This document shows, piece after piece, positions 50,400-59,425 of a stretch of DNA of 64,000 nt. A program made the translations under genes and the position numbers. The notes below the pieces were generated by a model. That model saw nothing but the letters and a program-made list of their open reading frames with translations. It did not search any database and had not been told where the DNA came from. This stretch comes from Lachnospiraceae bacterium (GTDB taxonomy: Bacteria > Bacillota > Clostridia > Lachnospirales > Lachnospiraceae), in the NCBI GenBank assembly GCA_900757145.1, contig CAAEMT010000003.1:1-64000 (forward strand), written 5' to 3'. The number at the start of each line of letters is the position of its first letter. The first letter of the stretch is position 1.

Positions 50400-51191
50400 A
50401 TGATTTTTGATACTCATGCACATTATGATGATGAAGCATTTGAAGAAGATCGGGAGGAGCTGCTTACCCAGATGGAACCTGCCGGAATAAAGGCAATAGT
50501 AAACGTTGGAGCATCGCTTCGCGGCGTGCAGGCAAGTCAGGATCTGGCGGAGAAATATCCGTTTGTTTATGCGGCTGTCGGTGTGCATCCAGATGAAGTG
50601 GGAGCCCTCGATGAGCAGAGACTGCTTTGGATGTACGAGCTTTGTCGTAAGCCAAAAAGTGTTGCAGTCGGTGAGATCGGTCTTGATTATTATTGGGATA
50701 AGGAAGCACATGAATTTCAGAAACAATGGTTCATCCGTCAGATACAGATGGCAAAGGACGTCGGGCTTCCAATCAATGTCCACAGCAGGGAGGCGGCGCA
50801 GGATACGTTTGATATTATAAAGAAGTACCATGCAGGGACGACCGGAGGCATCATTCACTGCTTCTCTTCTTCTGCTGAACTTGCGATGGAATATGTGAAG
50901 CTTGGATATTATATTGGTGTAGGAGGCGTCGTGACGTTTAAGAATGCGCGCGTCTTAAAGGAAGTAGTGCAGAGTGTGCCGCTTGAGCGTATTGTGGTGG
51001 AAACAGACTGTCCGTACCTTGCCCCGGCTCCGAATCGCGGAAAGCGCAATTCCTCGCTGTATCTGCCTCTGGTGATCGGGCAGATCGCAGAGCTTAAAGG
51101 GATTGAGCCAAAGGAGGTTGAGACGGCGACATATGAAAATGCGCTACGCGTCTATACGAAGGTGCAGGAGATACAGAAAAGCAGAGATTAG
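50400..51191 (+). CDS. tatD: TatD family metal-dependent DNase
   Basis: 263-residue TIM-barrel hydrolase, usually a 3'-exonuclease or D-aminoacyl hydrolase. Metal ligands are in FDTHAHYDDEAF, AVGEIGLDYYWD, NVHSREA, GIIHCFSSS and VETDCPYLAPAP. It lies upstream of rsmA, a neighbourhood common in Firmicutes (metG-tatD-rnmV-rsmA), but metG and the 5S maturase gene rnmV are missing here. The ribosome site is only AGAAAGGTGC, 12 nt before the ATG. Confidence 0.92.
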   Translation: MIFDTHAHYDDEAFEEDREELLTQMEPAGIKAIVNVGASLRGVQASQDLAEKYPFVYAAVGVHPDEVGALDEQRLLWMYELCRKPKSVAVGEIGLDYYWDKEAHEFQKQWFIRQIQMAKDVGLPINVHSREAAQDTFDIIKKYHAGTTGGIIHCFSSSAELAMEYVKLGYYIGVGGVVTFKNARVLKEVVQSVPLERIVVETDCPYLAPAPNRGKRNSSLYLPLVIGQIAELKGIEPKEVETATYENALRVYTKVQEIQKSRD

Positions 51192-51236
51192 AGAAAATCT
51201 GATTCCAAAGAGTAAAGACAGAAGAATGGAGATTAT

Positions 51237-52103
51237 ATGGAAAAGCTTTCAAATCCACAGAAAACAATAGAGATTATACAAAAATATGGCTTTGATTTTC
51301 AGAAAAAGTTCGGGCAGAATTTTTTGATCGATCCGCGTGTGCTAGATAAGATCATAGCGGCGGCGGAGATTACGAAGGATGATTTTGTACTGGAGATCGG
51401 GCCGGGGATCGGGACGATGACGCAGTATCTTGCTGAGGCTGCAAGAGAGGTGACAGCAGTAGAGATCGACCGGAATCTGATCCCTATCTTGTCTGAGACA
51501 CTTGCAGAATATGAGAATGTTACAGTCCTGAATCAGGATGTACTAAAGACGGATATTGCGGCGATCGCCCAGGAGAGGAACGGCGGCCGTCCGATCAAGG
51601 TAGTGGCGAATCTGCCGTATTATATCACGACGCCGATCATCATGGGGCTTTTTGAGAGCCGTGTGCCAATCGACAGTATCACAGTGATGGTACAAAAAGA
51701 GGTGGCGCAGAGGATGCAGGCGCAGCCGGGGACGAAGGATTACGGTGCGCTGTCATTGGCGGTGCAGTATTATGCAAAGCCGTATATTGCGGCGAACGTT
51801 CCGCCAAACTGCTTTATTCCCCGTCCGAATGTCGGCAGTGCGGTAATACGGCTTAAAAAATACGAGAATCCGCCTGTAAAGGTACAGGATGAGACACTTT
51901 TGTTCCGGCTGATCCGTGCGTCCTTTAATCAAAGGCGCAAGACGCTTGTGAACGGATTGAAAAATTGTGCAGAGCTTCCATTTTCAAAAGAACAGATACT
52001 TGCGGCGTTTGAAGTGACAGGGCTTGCTGAGAATATCAGAGGAGAGGCGCTGACTCTTGCGCAGTTCGCTCAGCTCTCAGATGCATTTTCCCAGATGAAG
52101 TGA
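51237..52103 (+). CDS. rsmA: 16S rRNA dimethyladenosine methyltransferase
   Basis: 288-residue SAM methyltransferase that dimethylates two adjacent adenosines near the 3' end of 16S rRNA during 30S assembly. FGQNFLIDPRVLDKI at the start, the SAM motif VLEIGPGIGTMTQYLAE and the catalytic VVANLPYYITTPII are all intact. The last 70 residues form the small helical domain (SFNQRRKTLVNGL). It begins 45 nt after tatD with AATGGAG upstream. Loss of this enzyme in other bacteria gives kasugamycin resistance. Confidence 0.96.
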   Translation: MEKLSNPQKTIEIIQKYGFDFQKKFGQNFLIDPRVLDKIIAAAEITKDDFVLEIGPGIGTMTQYLAEAAREVTAVEIDRNLIPILSETLAEYENVTVLNQDVLKTDIAAIAQERNGGRPIKVVANLPYYITTPIIMGLFESRVPIDSITVMVQKEVAQRMQAQPGTKDYGALSLAVQYYAKPYIAANVPPNCFIPRPNVGSAVIRLKKYENPPVKVQDETLLFRLIRASFNQRRKTLVNGLKNCAELPFSKEQILAAFEVTGLAENIRGEALTLAQFAQLSDAFSQMK

Positions 52104-52199
52104 GACGGATTTTCGTGAGAGTACGGATGATATTTTATAATCAAGATGTCGAAAAAGGACATGCAATGGAAAGGCTTAAGGTATAGAGGAGGTGTTTTC

Positions 52200-53171
52200 A
52201 TGGTAAGAGAGGAACATTTTTATTTTGCCTCCAGCGAGGGAATGGCAAAATGTCATGGAGTGAGGTGGATTCCGGAAGAGCAGATAAAAGCTGTTGTGCA
52301 GCTCGTACACGGCATGGCAGAGTACATTGAACGATATCGGGAGTTTGCGCAGTATCTTGCAGAGCGAGGGGTTCTGGTCACGGGACATGATCATTTGGGG
52401 CACGGAGGCACAGTGGAAGATCCGGCAGATTACGGGTATTTTGCAGGAGAGAACGGCAATCTCTGCATGATCGAGGACATTCATCATCTGCTGAAATTTA
52501 CGAAACAGAAATATGTAGCAGACGCGGATGGCACAGAGCGTGTGCCGTATATTCTGTTTGGGCACAGCATGGGTTCTTTTTTGACGAGACAGTATTTGTG
52601 TGTAAAAGGGAGTGAGCTTGACGGTGCTGTAATCTGCGGAACAGGCGATTATCCGTATGCAGTAGCGCGTCTTGCCATGACTCTTGCAAAGGCAGGGGCA
52701 GTGCTGCATGGGTGGAGATACAGAAGTAAGCTGCTTGAGTGGATCGTCGCAGGAAGCAGCAATGCCAAATTTGCTCCGAACCGAACGAGCGCAGACTGGC
52801 TTTGCCGCGATGAAAAAGCAGTAGATGCGTACATCAGCGACAGCCGCTGCGGATTTGCATTTACGGCAAATGCTTATTACAATATGTTTCTTGGTATCTC
52901 CAAGATCGGGCAGAAATCATATCTTGAGCGAATGCCGAAGGATATTCCGATCCTGTTTATTGCAGGTGATCACGATCCGGTAGGAAATTTCGGCAAGGGC
53001 GTGCGCCGTGTCGCAGAACGTTTTGAAAAGCTCGGTGTAGAGGATGTGGAATGCCGTCTGTATGAGGATGACCGCCACGAGATATTAAATGAGCTGGATA
53101 AGGATCAGGTGTATGCGGATGTATATGACTGGCTGGTAAGGAAGAAACTCACAGGAACAGAAGGACATTGA
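52200..53171 (+). CDS. Alpha/beta-hydrolase (lysophospholipase/monoacylglycerol lipase-like)
   Basis: 323-residue cytosolic hydrolase of the Hydrolase_4 type. VQLVHGMAEYIERYREFA gives the HG oxyanion motif, LVTGHDHLGHG follows, the nucleophile Ser is in ILFGHSMGSFLTRQ, the acid probably D in FIAGDHDPVGNFG and the His in YEDDRHEILNE. AGGAGGTG stands six nt before ATG 52200; an in-frame ATG at 52146 has no such site. Substrate probably a monoacylglycerol or lysophospholipid, not proven. Confidence 0.88.
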   Translation: MVREEHFYFASSEGMAKCHGVRWIPEEQIKAVVQLVHGMAEYIERYREFAQYLAERGVLVTGHDHLGHGGTVEDPADYGYFAGENGNLCMIEDIHHLLKFTKQKYVADADGTERVPYILFGHSMGSFLTRQYLCVKGSELDGAVICGTGDYPYAVARLAMTLAKAGAVLHGWRYRSKLLEWIVAGSSNAKFAPNRTSADWLCRDEKAVDAYISDSRCGFAFTANAYYNMFLGISKIGQKSYLERMPKDIPILFIAGDHDPVGNFGKGVRRVAERFEKLGVEDVECRLYEDDRHEILNELDKDQVYADVYDWLVRKKLTGTEGH

Positions 53172-53194
53172 AATTTTGTGCAGATACCGTATAA

Positions 53195-53536
53195 GTGCGG
53201 GAGATAATACGCAAGATAATACGCAAGTTAAAACGGGAAACAATGTGTAGGATAATGCGCAAGTCGGAGCGCAGAGCGGTATGCAGCTTCATGTGTGATA
53301 TAATGTGCAGGAATAATGAAGAAAGCGGGTACCTTTCTGAAGCGGTCAAAAGGCTGCTTGAAGTTATGGAATATGATGTTCCTTATACAGGCAGCGCCTT
53401 GATGAAAAAGCTGGAATTAGGATCAAGAGAAGGATTTCGGAGAAATTACCTGCATCCTGCCCTTGAACTGAATCTCATTCGTATGACCATTCCAGATAAG
53501 CCGAATAGCAGAAATCAAAGATATGTAAAAAAATAA
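53195..53536 (+). pseudogene. C-terminal fragment of an AlbA_2/Fic-type protein
   Basis: The last 75 codons read as a winged helix with EGFRRNYLHPALELNLI then RMTIPDKPNSRNQRYVKK, a common C-terminal end of AlbA_2/RecG-like and Fic-type proteins. The first 40 codons are Arg/Lys/Ile/Met-rich and come from short DNA repeats (ATAATACGCAAG), not from a real domain. There is no good ribosome site. I read it as the surviving tail of a larger gene. A terminator follows. Confidence 0.6.
53203..53262. repeat. 12-bp repeats
   Basis: ATAATACGCAAG occurs twice in tandem (53203-53214, 53215-53226) and once more with one change at 53251-53262 (ATAATGCGCAAG), in front of the gene fragment. Confidence 0.75.
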
Positions 53537-53543
53537 GAAGAAT

Positions 53544-53572
53544 CGTATCTGTGAAGGTACTGAACAGATACG
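53544..53572. repeat. Hairpin sharing 19 bp with the MITE at 30133
   Basis: CGTATCTGT (53544-53552) and ACAGATACG (53564-53572) form a perfect stem. The loop and closing pairs, CTGTGAAGGTACTGAACAG, are identical to part of the 62-bp element at 30133, while the outer stem differs. It may be a decayed relative (flanks GAAGAATC/GAAAAAAC, 6 of 8 equal). Confidence 0.55.
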
Positions 53573-53573
53573 A

Positions 53574-53653
53574 AAAAACAGGCTTACGCCGCCCAAATAT
53601 CGTATTGCAGTTTTGCAAAAGGACTTATTCGGGCGGTGCGGAGCCTGTTTTTT
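53574..53653. terminator. Bidirectional terminator
   Basis: AAAAACAGGCTTACGCCGCCC and GGGCGGTGCGGAGCCTG followed by T6 pair over a long stem, with an inner TTGCAG/TTGCAA loop. It serves the gene fragment to the left and, on the minus strand, the beta-propeller gene. Confidence 0.85.
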
Positions 53654-53687
53654 GTATGGGATGGCGTGCTGCCATATCTCTGTTTTC

Positions 53688-56114
53688 TTATTTTACAGTG
53701 TCTATGGCTAGCAGAGCTGTTTTTTCGTAATCCTTTTTCATATCAAAGGAAATGAAAAAGGTATTTCCCGCAAGGTAAAATGTATCATCGATATACAAAC
53801 CGCGCATCGTGTCATATTCTGCCTGATTGATGAGCATATCGGAGTAAAAGTCGTATGCGAGTTCATTTGTGAAACCGTTTGTCTCATCGTAGGAGAAAAC
53901 GAGATACCGGTTGTCACAGTAGAAGCCGATTACATTTTTCCCAGGATCGGCGAGTATCGACTTGTAATCTTCGACAGCAGGGCACCATGTGATACCGGAC
54001 AGTACCATGCGGTGTACCTCCTTGACATCAGACGGATCAGAAATATCGAACATAGACAGTTTAAGTCCTTCTACCGTTCCTGTTTTTTCATCTGCTTCAT
54101 ATCCAATGCCGAGCAGCAGGTTCTCACCATAGGGGTGCAGGTAGGAGGAAAAACCGCTGACCTTTAATTCGCCTAAAATTTCCGGATTTTGCGGATCGGA
54201 CAGATCGACGGAGAAAAGAGGGTCTGTCTGTTCAAAGGTGACGAAATATCCGGTATCGCCGAAAAATCTGGCGGAGCGGATCGTTTCTCCTTCAGCAAGA
54301 TTTTCTATAGCGCCCGTTTGCTGCATATTCTCATCGAGAATGTACAAAGCATTGTATTCCTCGAAACTTGGTTCATACATTTCCGCTGTAACTGTACCGG
54401 ACGTATCGTACACAGAATTAAATCCATCTCTGGTATAAGTCGATACAACACGCAGCTTTCCATTGTACTCATTCATGGAGAAGGAATCGTTCAGATATCC
54501 CTTGACCGAGCCTGCCGCTACGCCTGTGATGCTGCCGCTTTCGTAATGAAACTTCGTGATCTCCGTCATGGTGACGGCAGAATCGTACTGTTCATTCGCA
54601 ATATAGATATTCTGTTCGCTTACATAATAATGGCTTGCGCCTGAAACGAGTACCTTGCTGTCGCAAATCTGATCGGGCACATCCGTCTTAATAGACGAGA
54701 TAACAAGATAGGTGCTGCTTTCCAGTGCTTCCGGAAGATATACAGCTCCTGCGGAGATCTCTGTATCGTTGACGCGCGGCATGATCACACTGTCGTCAAA
54801 GTTGTTGCGGATGTCCGGCGAATAACTTGTAAAGAGGTAAATATATCCGTCGTTTTTGCGAGAAGTCTCATAAGAGCCCTCCTGTGAGACGCTTCCTGTC
54901 AGCACAGGCGCGCTGCGGTCAGAAATATCGTATGTCAGCAGTGTTGTCTGACGCTTTGTATTTGTGTAATACGTATCTTCCTCGTTCGTAAGACGGGTGA
55001 TCGCTCCGCTTACGATAATGTGCAGCGTATCTCCCTCAAGGTACATCTCGTGAACGTAACCGTTGCTGCCGGTATCCAGCTTTGTCACAGACAGCAGAGC
55101 GGACTTGTCCTTGTCGGCTTTGACGATCGCAAAGGAGAGATCCTGACGGAGAATATAGACAAACTGACCGTCCGTTTTGACAATGTCCCCCTCGTCCACG
55201 CCAAGCTCCTGCAGATTCGTTTTGGAAAAATCCGTGCCTGCGGCTTTTTCAGGTGAGGAGTAGAGGTCTTCTTCTGCGTACATGGAAATACCTCCCGCAT
55301 CGGAAGAATTCAAGTCAGACAGGCTCATATCTGCTGCCATTTCCGGCACTGCCAGATCGGTACGCGCTATAGAAGAAGGATTGCCGTTCTCTGTGTCATA
55401 ACTGTCGGAGGAGCCGCTGTAGAAGCGGTCGTAAAGCGCCTGATAAAGGGCTTTCAGGCTTTCGGCATATGTGAAAGCGTCAGGCTCAGATACTTTTGCT
55501 TCTTTCTTGGCGGAATCTGTCTGAGCTTCTGCGTTGTTATCTGCATCAGCGGCAGGTTTTTTGGTTTCTTCCTTGGCGGAATCTGCCTGAGCTTCTGCGT
55601 TGTTATCTGCATCAGCAGCAGGTTTTTTGGTTTCTTCCTTGGCGGAATCTGTCTGAGCTTCTGCGTTGTTATCTGCATCAGCGGCAGGGTTTTCCGTTTC
55701 TTCTTGGACAGTTCTTGCGAGCAGGTTTTCTGTCACAGACTGTATATCCTGTGATTCCTCTGCCTGTCGGTGTTTTTTGAGCTGCTGTGACTGCAAAAGG
55801 ACTCCAAAAGCAAGGACGAATACAGCTGCAGCGCTTCCAAAGCGCAGAAAACGACTGCGCATCCTTCTGCGCCGTGCACCTTCTTTCATATCAACGGTTT
55901 TGCCCGGTGCAGCTTCTGAGTCGCTGACCGTTTTCTTCTGTATAGTCTTTTCGTTTTTTGTATCAGATGCAGCAGAATTTACATTTTCCTGTTCAGATGA
56001 TCCTGCATATTTTTCACGCAGCATTTTTTCGATTGCCTCAGGATGCAGACTGTCCGGGATAGGGGTGTTTCTGCCATCTTCTTTTATTTTCTGTAAAAGA
56101 TCCTTTTCATTCAT
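53688..56114 (-). CDS. Membrane-anchored beta-propeller protein, partner of an ECF sigma factor
   Basis: 808 residues. Residues 1-85 are cytosolic and charged, ending in an Arg-rich stretch (EGARRRRMRSRFLRFG). One helix (about 90-107) crosses the membrane. An Ala/Glu/Asp/Lys linker with three 22-residue repeats (KKPAADADNNAEAQTDSA) follows. From about residue 300 comes a secreted beta-propeller domain (LQELGVDEGDIVKTDGQFVY, YLEGDTLHIIVSGA, FFGDTGYFVTFEQTDPLFSV), matching the family described as beta-propeller domain-containing protein. It starts 11 nt after the sigma gene, with AAGGAGAACAGT before ATG. Order, topology and position suggest an anti-sigma factor with a propeller sensor (inference); I see no RsgI or zinc anti-sigma motif. 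Confidence 0.82.
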   Translation of the reverse strand: MNEKDLLQKIKEDGRNTPIPDSLHPEAIEKMLREKYAGSSEQENVNSAASDTKNEKTIQKKTVSDSEAAPGKTVDMKEGARRRRMRSRFLRFGSAAAVFVLAFGVLLQSQQLKKHRQAEESQDIQSVTENLLARTVQEETENPAADADNNAEAQTDSAKEETKKPAADADNNAEAQADSAKEETKKPAADADNNAEAQTDSAKKEAKVSEPDAFTYAESLKALYQALYDRFYSGSSDSYDTENGNPSSIARTDLAVPEMAADMSLSDLNSSDAGGISMYAEEDLYSSPEKAAGTDFSKTNLQELGVDEGDIVKTDGQFVYILRQDLSFAIVKADKDKSALLSVTKLDTGSNGYVHEMYLEGDTLHIIVSGAITRLTNEEDTYYTNTKRQTTLLTYDISDRSAPVLTGSVSQEGSYETSRKNDGYIYLFTSYSPDIRNNFDDSVIMPRVNDTEISAGAVYLPEALESSTYLVISSIKTDVPDQICDSKVLVSGASHYYVSEQNIYIANEQYDSAVTMTEITKFHYESGSITGVAAGSVKGYLNDSFSMNEYNGKLRVVSTYTRDGFNSVYDTSGTVTAEMYEPSFEEYNALYILDENMQQTGAIENLAEGETIRSARFFGDTGYFVTFEQTDPLFSVDLSDPQNPEILGELKVSGFSSYLHPYGENLLLGIGYEADEKTGTVEGLKLSMFDISDPSDVKEVHRMVLSGITWCPAVEDYKSILADPGKNVIGFYCDNRYLVFSYDETNGFTNELAYDFYSDMLINQAEYDTMRGLYIDDTFYLAGNTFFISFDMKKDYEKTALLAIDTVK
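55506..55703 (-). repeat. 66-bp tandem repeat (3 units)
   Basis: Three units of 66 bp (starting 55506, 55572, 55638) encode the 22-residue linker repeat of the beta-propeller protein. Units differ by only a few bases and the third diverges at its end. Being in frame, changes in number would alter the distance between membrane and propeller. Confidence 0.88.
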
Positions 56115-56125
56115 ACTGTTCTCCT

Positions 56126-56647
56126 TTAAGAAAGCATCTGCTCCAGCTTTTTCAGCGCGCGGCTTTGTCTGGAGCGGACTGTGTTTGGGTTCATATCAAG
56201 CTGTTCGCCGATTTCCTGACTGGAATATCCTGCAAACAGATTCAGTGCAAGGATCAGGCGGTCATCCTCGGGAAGAGCGGCAAAGGCACGGCGCACATCT
56301 GTCTGCACAGATAGATCTGCATCTGTTCTGTGTGCGGGCGCATTATGAGCGTCGGTTATATCATCAAGCTCAACGGGAGGATTGATGTAGTCACGGATAC
56401 GGCGGCGGCATTTGTTGCTGAGGATACGAAAGATCCATGAGCAGAATGCGCCGTCTTCGCGAAGTGTGCGCAGTTGTGAGAATGCATCCAATACCGTCTC
56501 GCTTACGACGTCCTCTGCATCCTGTGGATGCTGTAGCGTGTAAAGCGCGAAGCAGTACAGATCTTTATAGACAGACTGATAGAGGAGTGCGAAAGCGTGT
56601 ATATCCCCTGCTTTTGCCTGCTGGATCAATTCGGGTGATGGATTCAT
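56126..56647 (-). CDS. ECF-type RNA polymerase sigma factor
   Basis: 173 residues. Region 2: AFALLYQSVYKDLYCFALYT, HPQDAEDVVSETVLDAF and FCSWIFRILSNKC. Region 4: LPEDDRLILALNLFAGYSSQ and IGEQLDMNPNTVRSRQSRALK. AAAGGAGA eight nt before supports ATG 56647; an in-frame ATG at 56743 gives an unrelated 32-residue extension. It is followed 11 nt later by the membrane beta-propeller gene, so the two very likely form a sigma/anti-sigma pair. Self-regulation is probable but no promoter could be assigned. Confidence 0.92.
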   Translation of the reverse strand: MNPSPELIQQAKAGDIHAFALLYQSVYKDLYCFALYTLQHPQDAEDVVSETVLDAFSQLRTLREDGAFCSWIFRILSNKCRRRIRDYINPPVELDDITDAHNAPAHRTDADLSVQTDVRRAFAALPEDDRLILALNLFAGYSSQEIGEQLDMNPNTVRSRQSRALKKLEQMLS

Positions 56648-56753
56648 ATATGTCTCCTTTCTGACCGGACAAATGCAGCTTGCAGGCACTCTGTCAGTGG
56701 CAGGTGCCGGTTGTTTCAGATGCGCTGCATTTGCTGCGGTCATAAAATAAGTG

Positions 56754-56782
56754 TAAAAAAATCCCCGTATTGTTGCGGGGAT
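56754..56782 (-). terminator. Terminator of the YitT gene
   Basis: ATCCCCG (56761-56767) and CGGGGAT (56776-56782) with seven A at 56754-56760, i.e. a T7 tract on the minus strand. The four T after it make it weakly bidirectional. Confidence 0.88.
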
Positions 56783-56817
56783 TTTAAAAAATTTAGTTTT
56801 CGGTGTTTTGCTGCTGT

Positions 56818-57708
56818 TTATAATTGGATTTTATTGTCTGTTTTCTCGATAAAGCCCTCACCGAGCACCTGACTCGTATTCGTCATCATGATAAAGGCAT
56901 TTTCATCGATCTCATGAACAGTCTGGATAACCATATGTGACTGCACATCGGAGCAGGCGCACAGAAGTACATCGCGATCCTGCTTCGTATAAGTACCCAT
57001 GGCGCGGATCGAAGTCGAGCCGCGGCCGGTGATCTCGCCGATCCGGTCGGCGATCGCCTGTCCTTTATCAGTGATAATAATCGCAAGTGCGCCGGAAGCC
57101 ATGCCGAACATGATCTTATCGATCGTTATTGAAGTAATAAACGTCGTCAGCAGACCGTAGAGGATCGCATCTACATTGCGGAAAACGGGACCGCCGAGAG
57201 CGATGATAAACAGGTCGATCGCCATAGTCACCATACCGATCGATAAATGCGGGCGAAGCACCTTGATCGTTATCGTCAGGAAGTCCGTACCGCCCGATGA
57301 GGTACCGCGGGAGTAAAAGATCGCAAGCGCCGCGCCGATAAAGAAGCCGGAATACAGCGCCGCCATAAACGGCGAGCCTGCATATGTCGGTGTAAACGGA
57401 AATACAACATCAAGAAAGAACGTGCAAAAAAGCATTGTGCGCAGTGATTTCAGCATAAAGCTTTTGCCGACGATCTTGTAGCTGAGCAGGATCAGCGGAA
57501 TATTGAGCACGAGGGACATCGTACCGATTGGAAGTCCCCACAGATAGTTCATGATAAGCGCGAGACCGGAAATACCGCCCGGAGCGAAGTTCGCAGTCTT
57601 GGCAAACGTGTAGATGCCGACCGCATACAGAATACTGCCTGCAATATCACAGAGGATATCGAGAAGGAAATCTTTTTGTTTTTTGTTTTTCACAAGAGAA
57701 GCTGCCAT
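56818..57708 (-). CDS. YitT family membrane protein
   Basis: 296 residues. Five to six helices in the first 200 residues with the family motifs FAPGGISGLALIMNYL, FFIGAALAIFYSRGTSSGGTDF (read in parts), and a cytosolic DUF2179 domain at the end (ALAIIITDKGQAIADRIGE, GRGSTSIRAMGTYTKQDRD). Members are widespread in Firmicutes; their transport or signalling role is unsettled. GGAGGTTCTGTT precedes ATG. It is monocistronic between its terminator and the divergent asnS promoter region. Confidence 0.9.
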   Translation of the reverse strand: MAASLVKNKKQKDFLLDILCDIAGSILYAVGIYTFAKTANFAPGGISGLALIMNYLWGLPIGTMSLVLNIPLILLSYKIVGKSFMLKSLRTMLFCTFFLDVVFPFTPTYAGSPFMAALYSGFFIGAALAIFYSRGTSSGGTDFLTITIKVLRPHLSIGMVTMAIDLFIIALGGPVFRNVDAILYGLLTTFITSITIDKIMFGMASGALAIIITDKGQAIADRIGEITGRGSTSIRAMGTYTKQDRDVLLCACSDVQSHMVIQTVHEIDENAFIMMTNTSQVLGEGFIEKTDNKIQL

Positions 57709-57844
57709 AACAGAACCTCCAAATTATAAGATACGATTAGTGTAAAATCGAAGTATACCAATTATAACATATAATATACGCAGAAGCAATTTTTGTATGA
57801 TTTTAAACTTCTGTTGGTTACTGTCAAGTCCCTCTTTTTAGAAC

Positions 57845-57873
57845 TTGCAGGAATGGAAGAAAAACGGTATAAT
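57845..57873 (+). promoter_or_regulatory. Promoter of asnS
   Basis: TTGCAG (57845-57850), 17 nt, TATAAT (57868-57873), 95 nt before the start codon. The leader shows no T-box motif. Confidence 0.65.
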
Positions 57874-57967
57874 GACTTAAATATACGCAAATTCCGTGTG
57901 TCAGAGCGGCAAAGCTTATGTGCGGCATACAGGAACACTTAAAGAAGCGGACAGAAGGAGAATTATT

Positions 57968-59356
57968 ATGGAATTTACTACGGTCAGAGAATTATACCGG
58001 AACAGCGATGCTTACATCGGCAAAGAGGTTAAGGTAGGTGGATGGGTGAGAAGCATCCGTGATTCAAAAACATTTGGTTTTATCGTACTGCATGACGGTA
58101 CATTTTTTGAGACGCTGCAGATTGTCTATTCCGATAAGCTGGAGAATTTTGCCCAGATCGGAAAGCAGAACAGCGGCGCGGCGATCATCGTGACTGGTAC
58201 GCTCGTAGCAACGCCGAACGCAAAGCAGCCGTTTGAGATTCAGGCATCATCTGTAGAAATTGAGGGTGCGTCTACGCCGGATTATCCGATGCAGAAGAAA
58301 CGTCATTCTCTGGAGTATCTGCGCACGGTTCCGCACCTGCGTCCGAGAACAAATACGTTTCAGGCAGTTTTCCGCGTGCGTTCTCTGATCGCATACGCGA
58401 TTCACAAGTTCTTTCAGGAGAGAGATTTTGTCTATGTACACGCTCCGCTGATCACGGCAAGCGACTGTGAGGGCGCCGGAGAAATGTTTCAGGTAACGAC
58501 GATGGATCTGAATAATATCCCGAAGAACGACAAGGGAGATGTGGACTTTTCACAAGACTTTTTCGGAAAGGCAACGAAGCTGACTGTAAGCGGACAGCTT
58601 GACGTTGAGGCGTTTGCGCAGGCATTCCGCAATGTTTACACATTCGGACCGACATTCCGTTCTGAGAACTCTAATACGGCACGTCACGCGGCTGAGTTCT
58701 GGATGATCGAGCCGGAGATTGCATTTGCAGATCTTCAGGATGACATGAGACTGGCTGAGGATATGATCAAATATATCATCGGTTACGTGCTTGAAAATGC
58801 GCCGGAAGAGATGAAGTTCTTCAATTCTTTTGTAGATAAGGGACTGATCGAGCGTCTGACGCATGTTATGAATTCTGATTTCGGTCATGTGACATATACG
58901 GAAGCGATCGAGATTCTTGAGAAAAATAACGACAATTTTGAATACAAGGTATCATGGGGGTGCGATCTTCAGACAGAGCACGAGCGTTATCTGACAGAGC
59001 AGGTATATAAGAAGCCGTTGTTTGTGACGGATTACCCGAAGGATATCAAGGCATTTTATATGAAACTCAATGAGGACGGAAAGACAGTTGCGGCTATGGA
59101 CTGCCTCGTTCCGGGTATCGGCGAGATCATCGGCGGAAGCCAGAGAGAGGATGATTTTGAAAAACTGCAGGCGCGTATCGAAGAACTCGGTATGAACGCT
59201 GAGGATTACAAGTATTACATGGATCTGCGTAAGTACGGCACAACGCACCATGCAGGCTTTGGTCTTGGATTTGAGCGCTGCGTGATGTATCTGACGGGTA
59301 TGTCAAATATCCGTGATGTACTTCCGTATCCGCGTACAGTAGGAAACTGTGAGTAA
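57968..59356 (+). CDS. asnS: Asparaginyl-tRNA synthetase
   Basis: 462-residue class IIb synthetase charging tRNA-Asn. The N-terminal OB fold (VKVGGWVRSIRDSKTFGFIV) binds the anticodon. Motif 2 is FRSENSNTARHAAEFWMIEPE (in parts) and motif 3 GFGLGFERCVMYLTG. VYTFGPTFRSENSNT marks AsnS rather than AspS. ATG 57968 follows AGAAGGAG; the in-frame ATG at 57896 gives an extension unlike the family. Single gene with its own promoter and a hairpin after it. Confidence 0.96.
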   Translation: MEFTTVRELYRNSDAYIGKEVKVGGWVRSIRDSKTFGFIVLHDGTFFETLQIVYSDKLENFAQIGKQNSGAAIIVTGTLVATPNAKQPFEIQASSVEIEGASTPDYPMQKKRHSLEYLRTVPHLRPRTNTFQAVFRVRSLIAYAIHKFFQERDFVYVHAPLITASDCEGAGEMFQVTTMDLNNIPKNDKGDVDFSQDFFGKATKLTVSGQLDVEAFAQAFRNVYTFGPTFRSENSNTARHAAEFWMIEPEIAFADLQDDMRLAEDMIKYIIGYVLENAPEEMKFFNSFVDKGLIERLTHVMNSDFGHVTYTEAIEILEKNNDNFEYKVSWGCDLQTEHERYLTEQVYKKPLFVTDYPKDIKAFYMKLNEDGKTVAAMDCLVPGIGEIIGGSQREDDFEKLQARIEELGMNAEDYKYYMDLRKYGTTHHAGFGLGFERCVMYLTGMSNIRDVLPYPRTVGNCE

Positions 59357-59425
59357 ATGACGCATTTTCCGATGGGCAAAGATACGAATGACAGACGGAA
59401 AATATTTTTGCTGGAGCAGTAGTGT

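Noticed and set aside
55506..55703. CRISPR or regulatory repeat
   Set aside because: 66-bp units without spacers encode a protein linker in frame.
57720..57967. T-box leader upstream of asnS
   Set aside because: The leader is only about 90 nt after the -10, with no specifier-loop or T-box sequence (TGG-ACC type) and no terminator.
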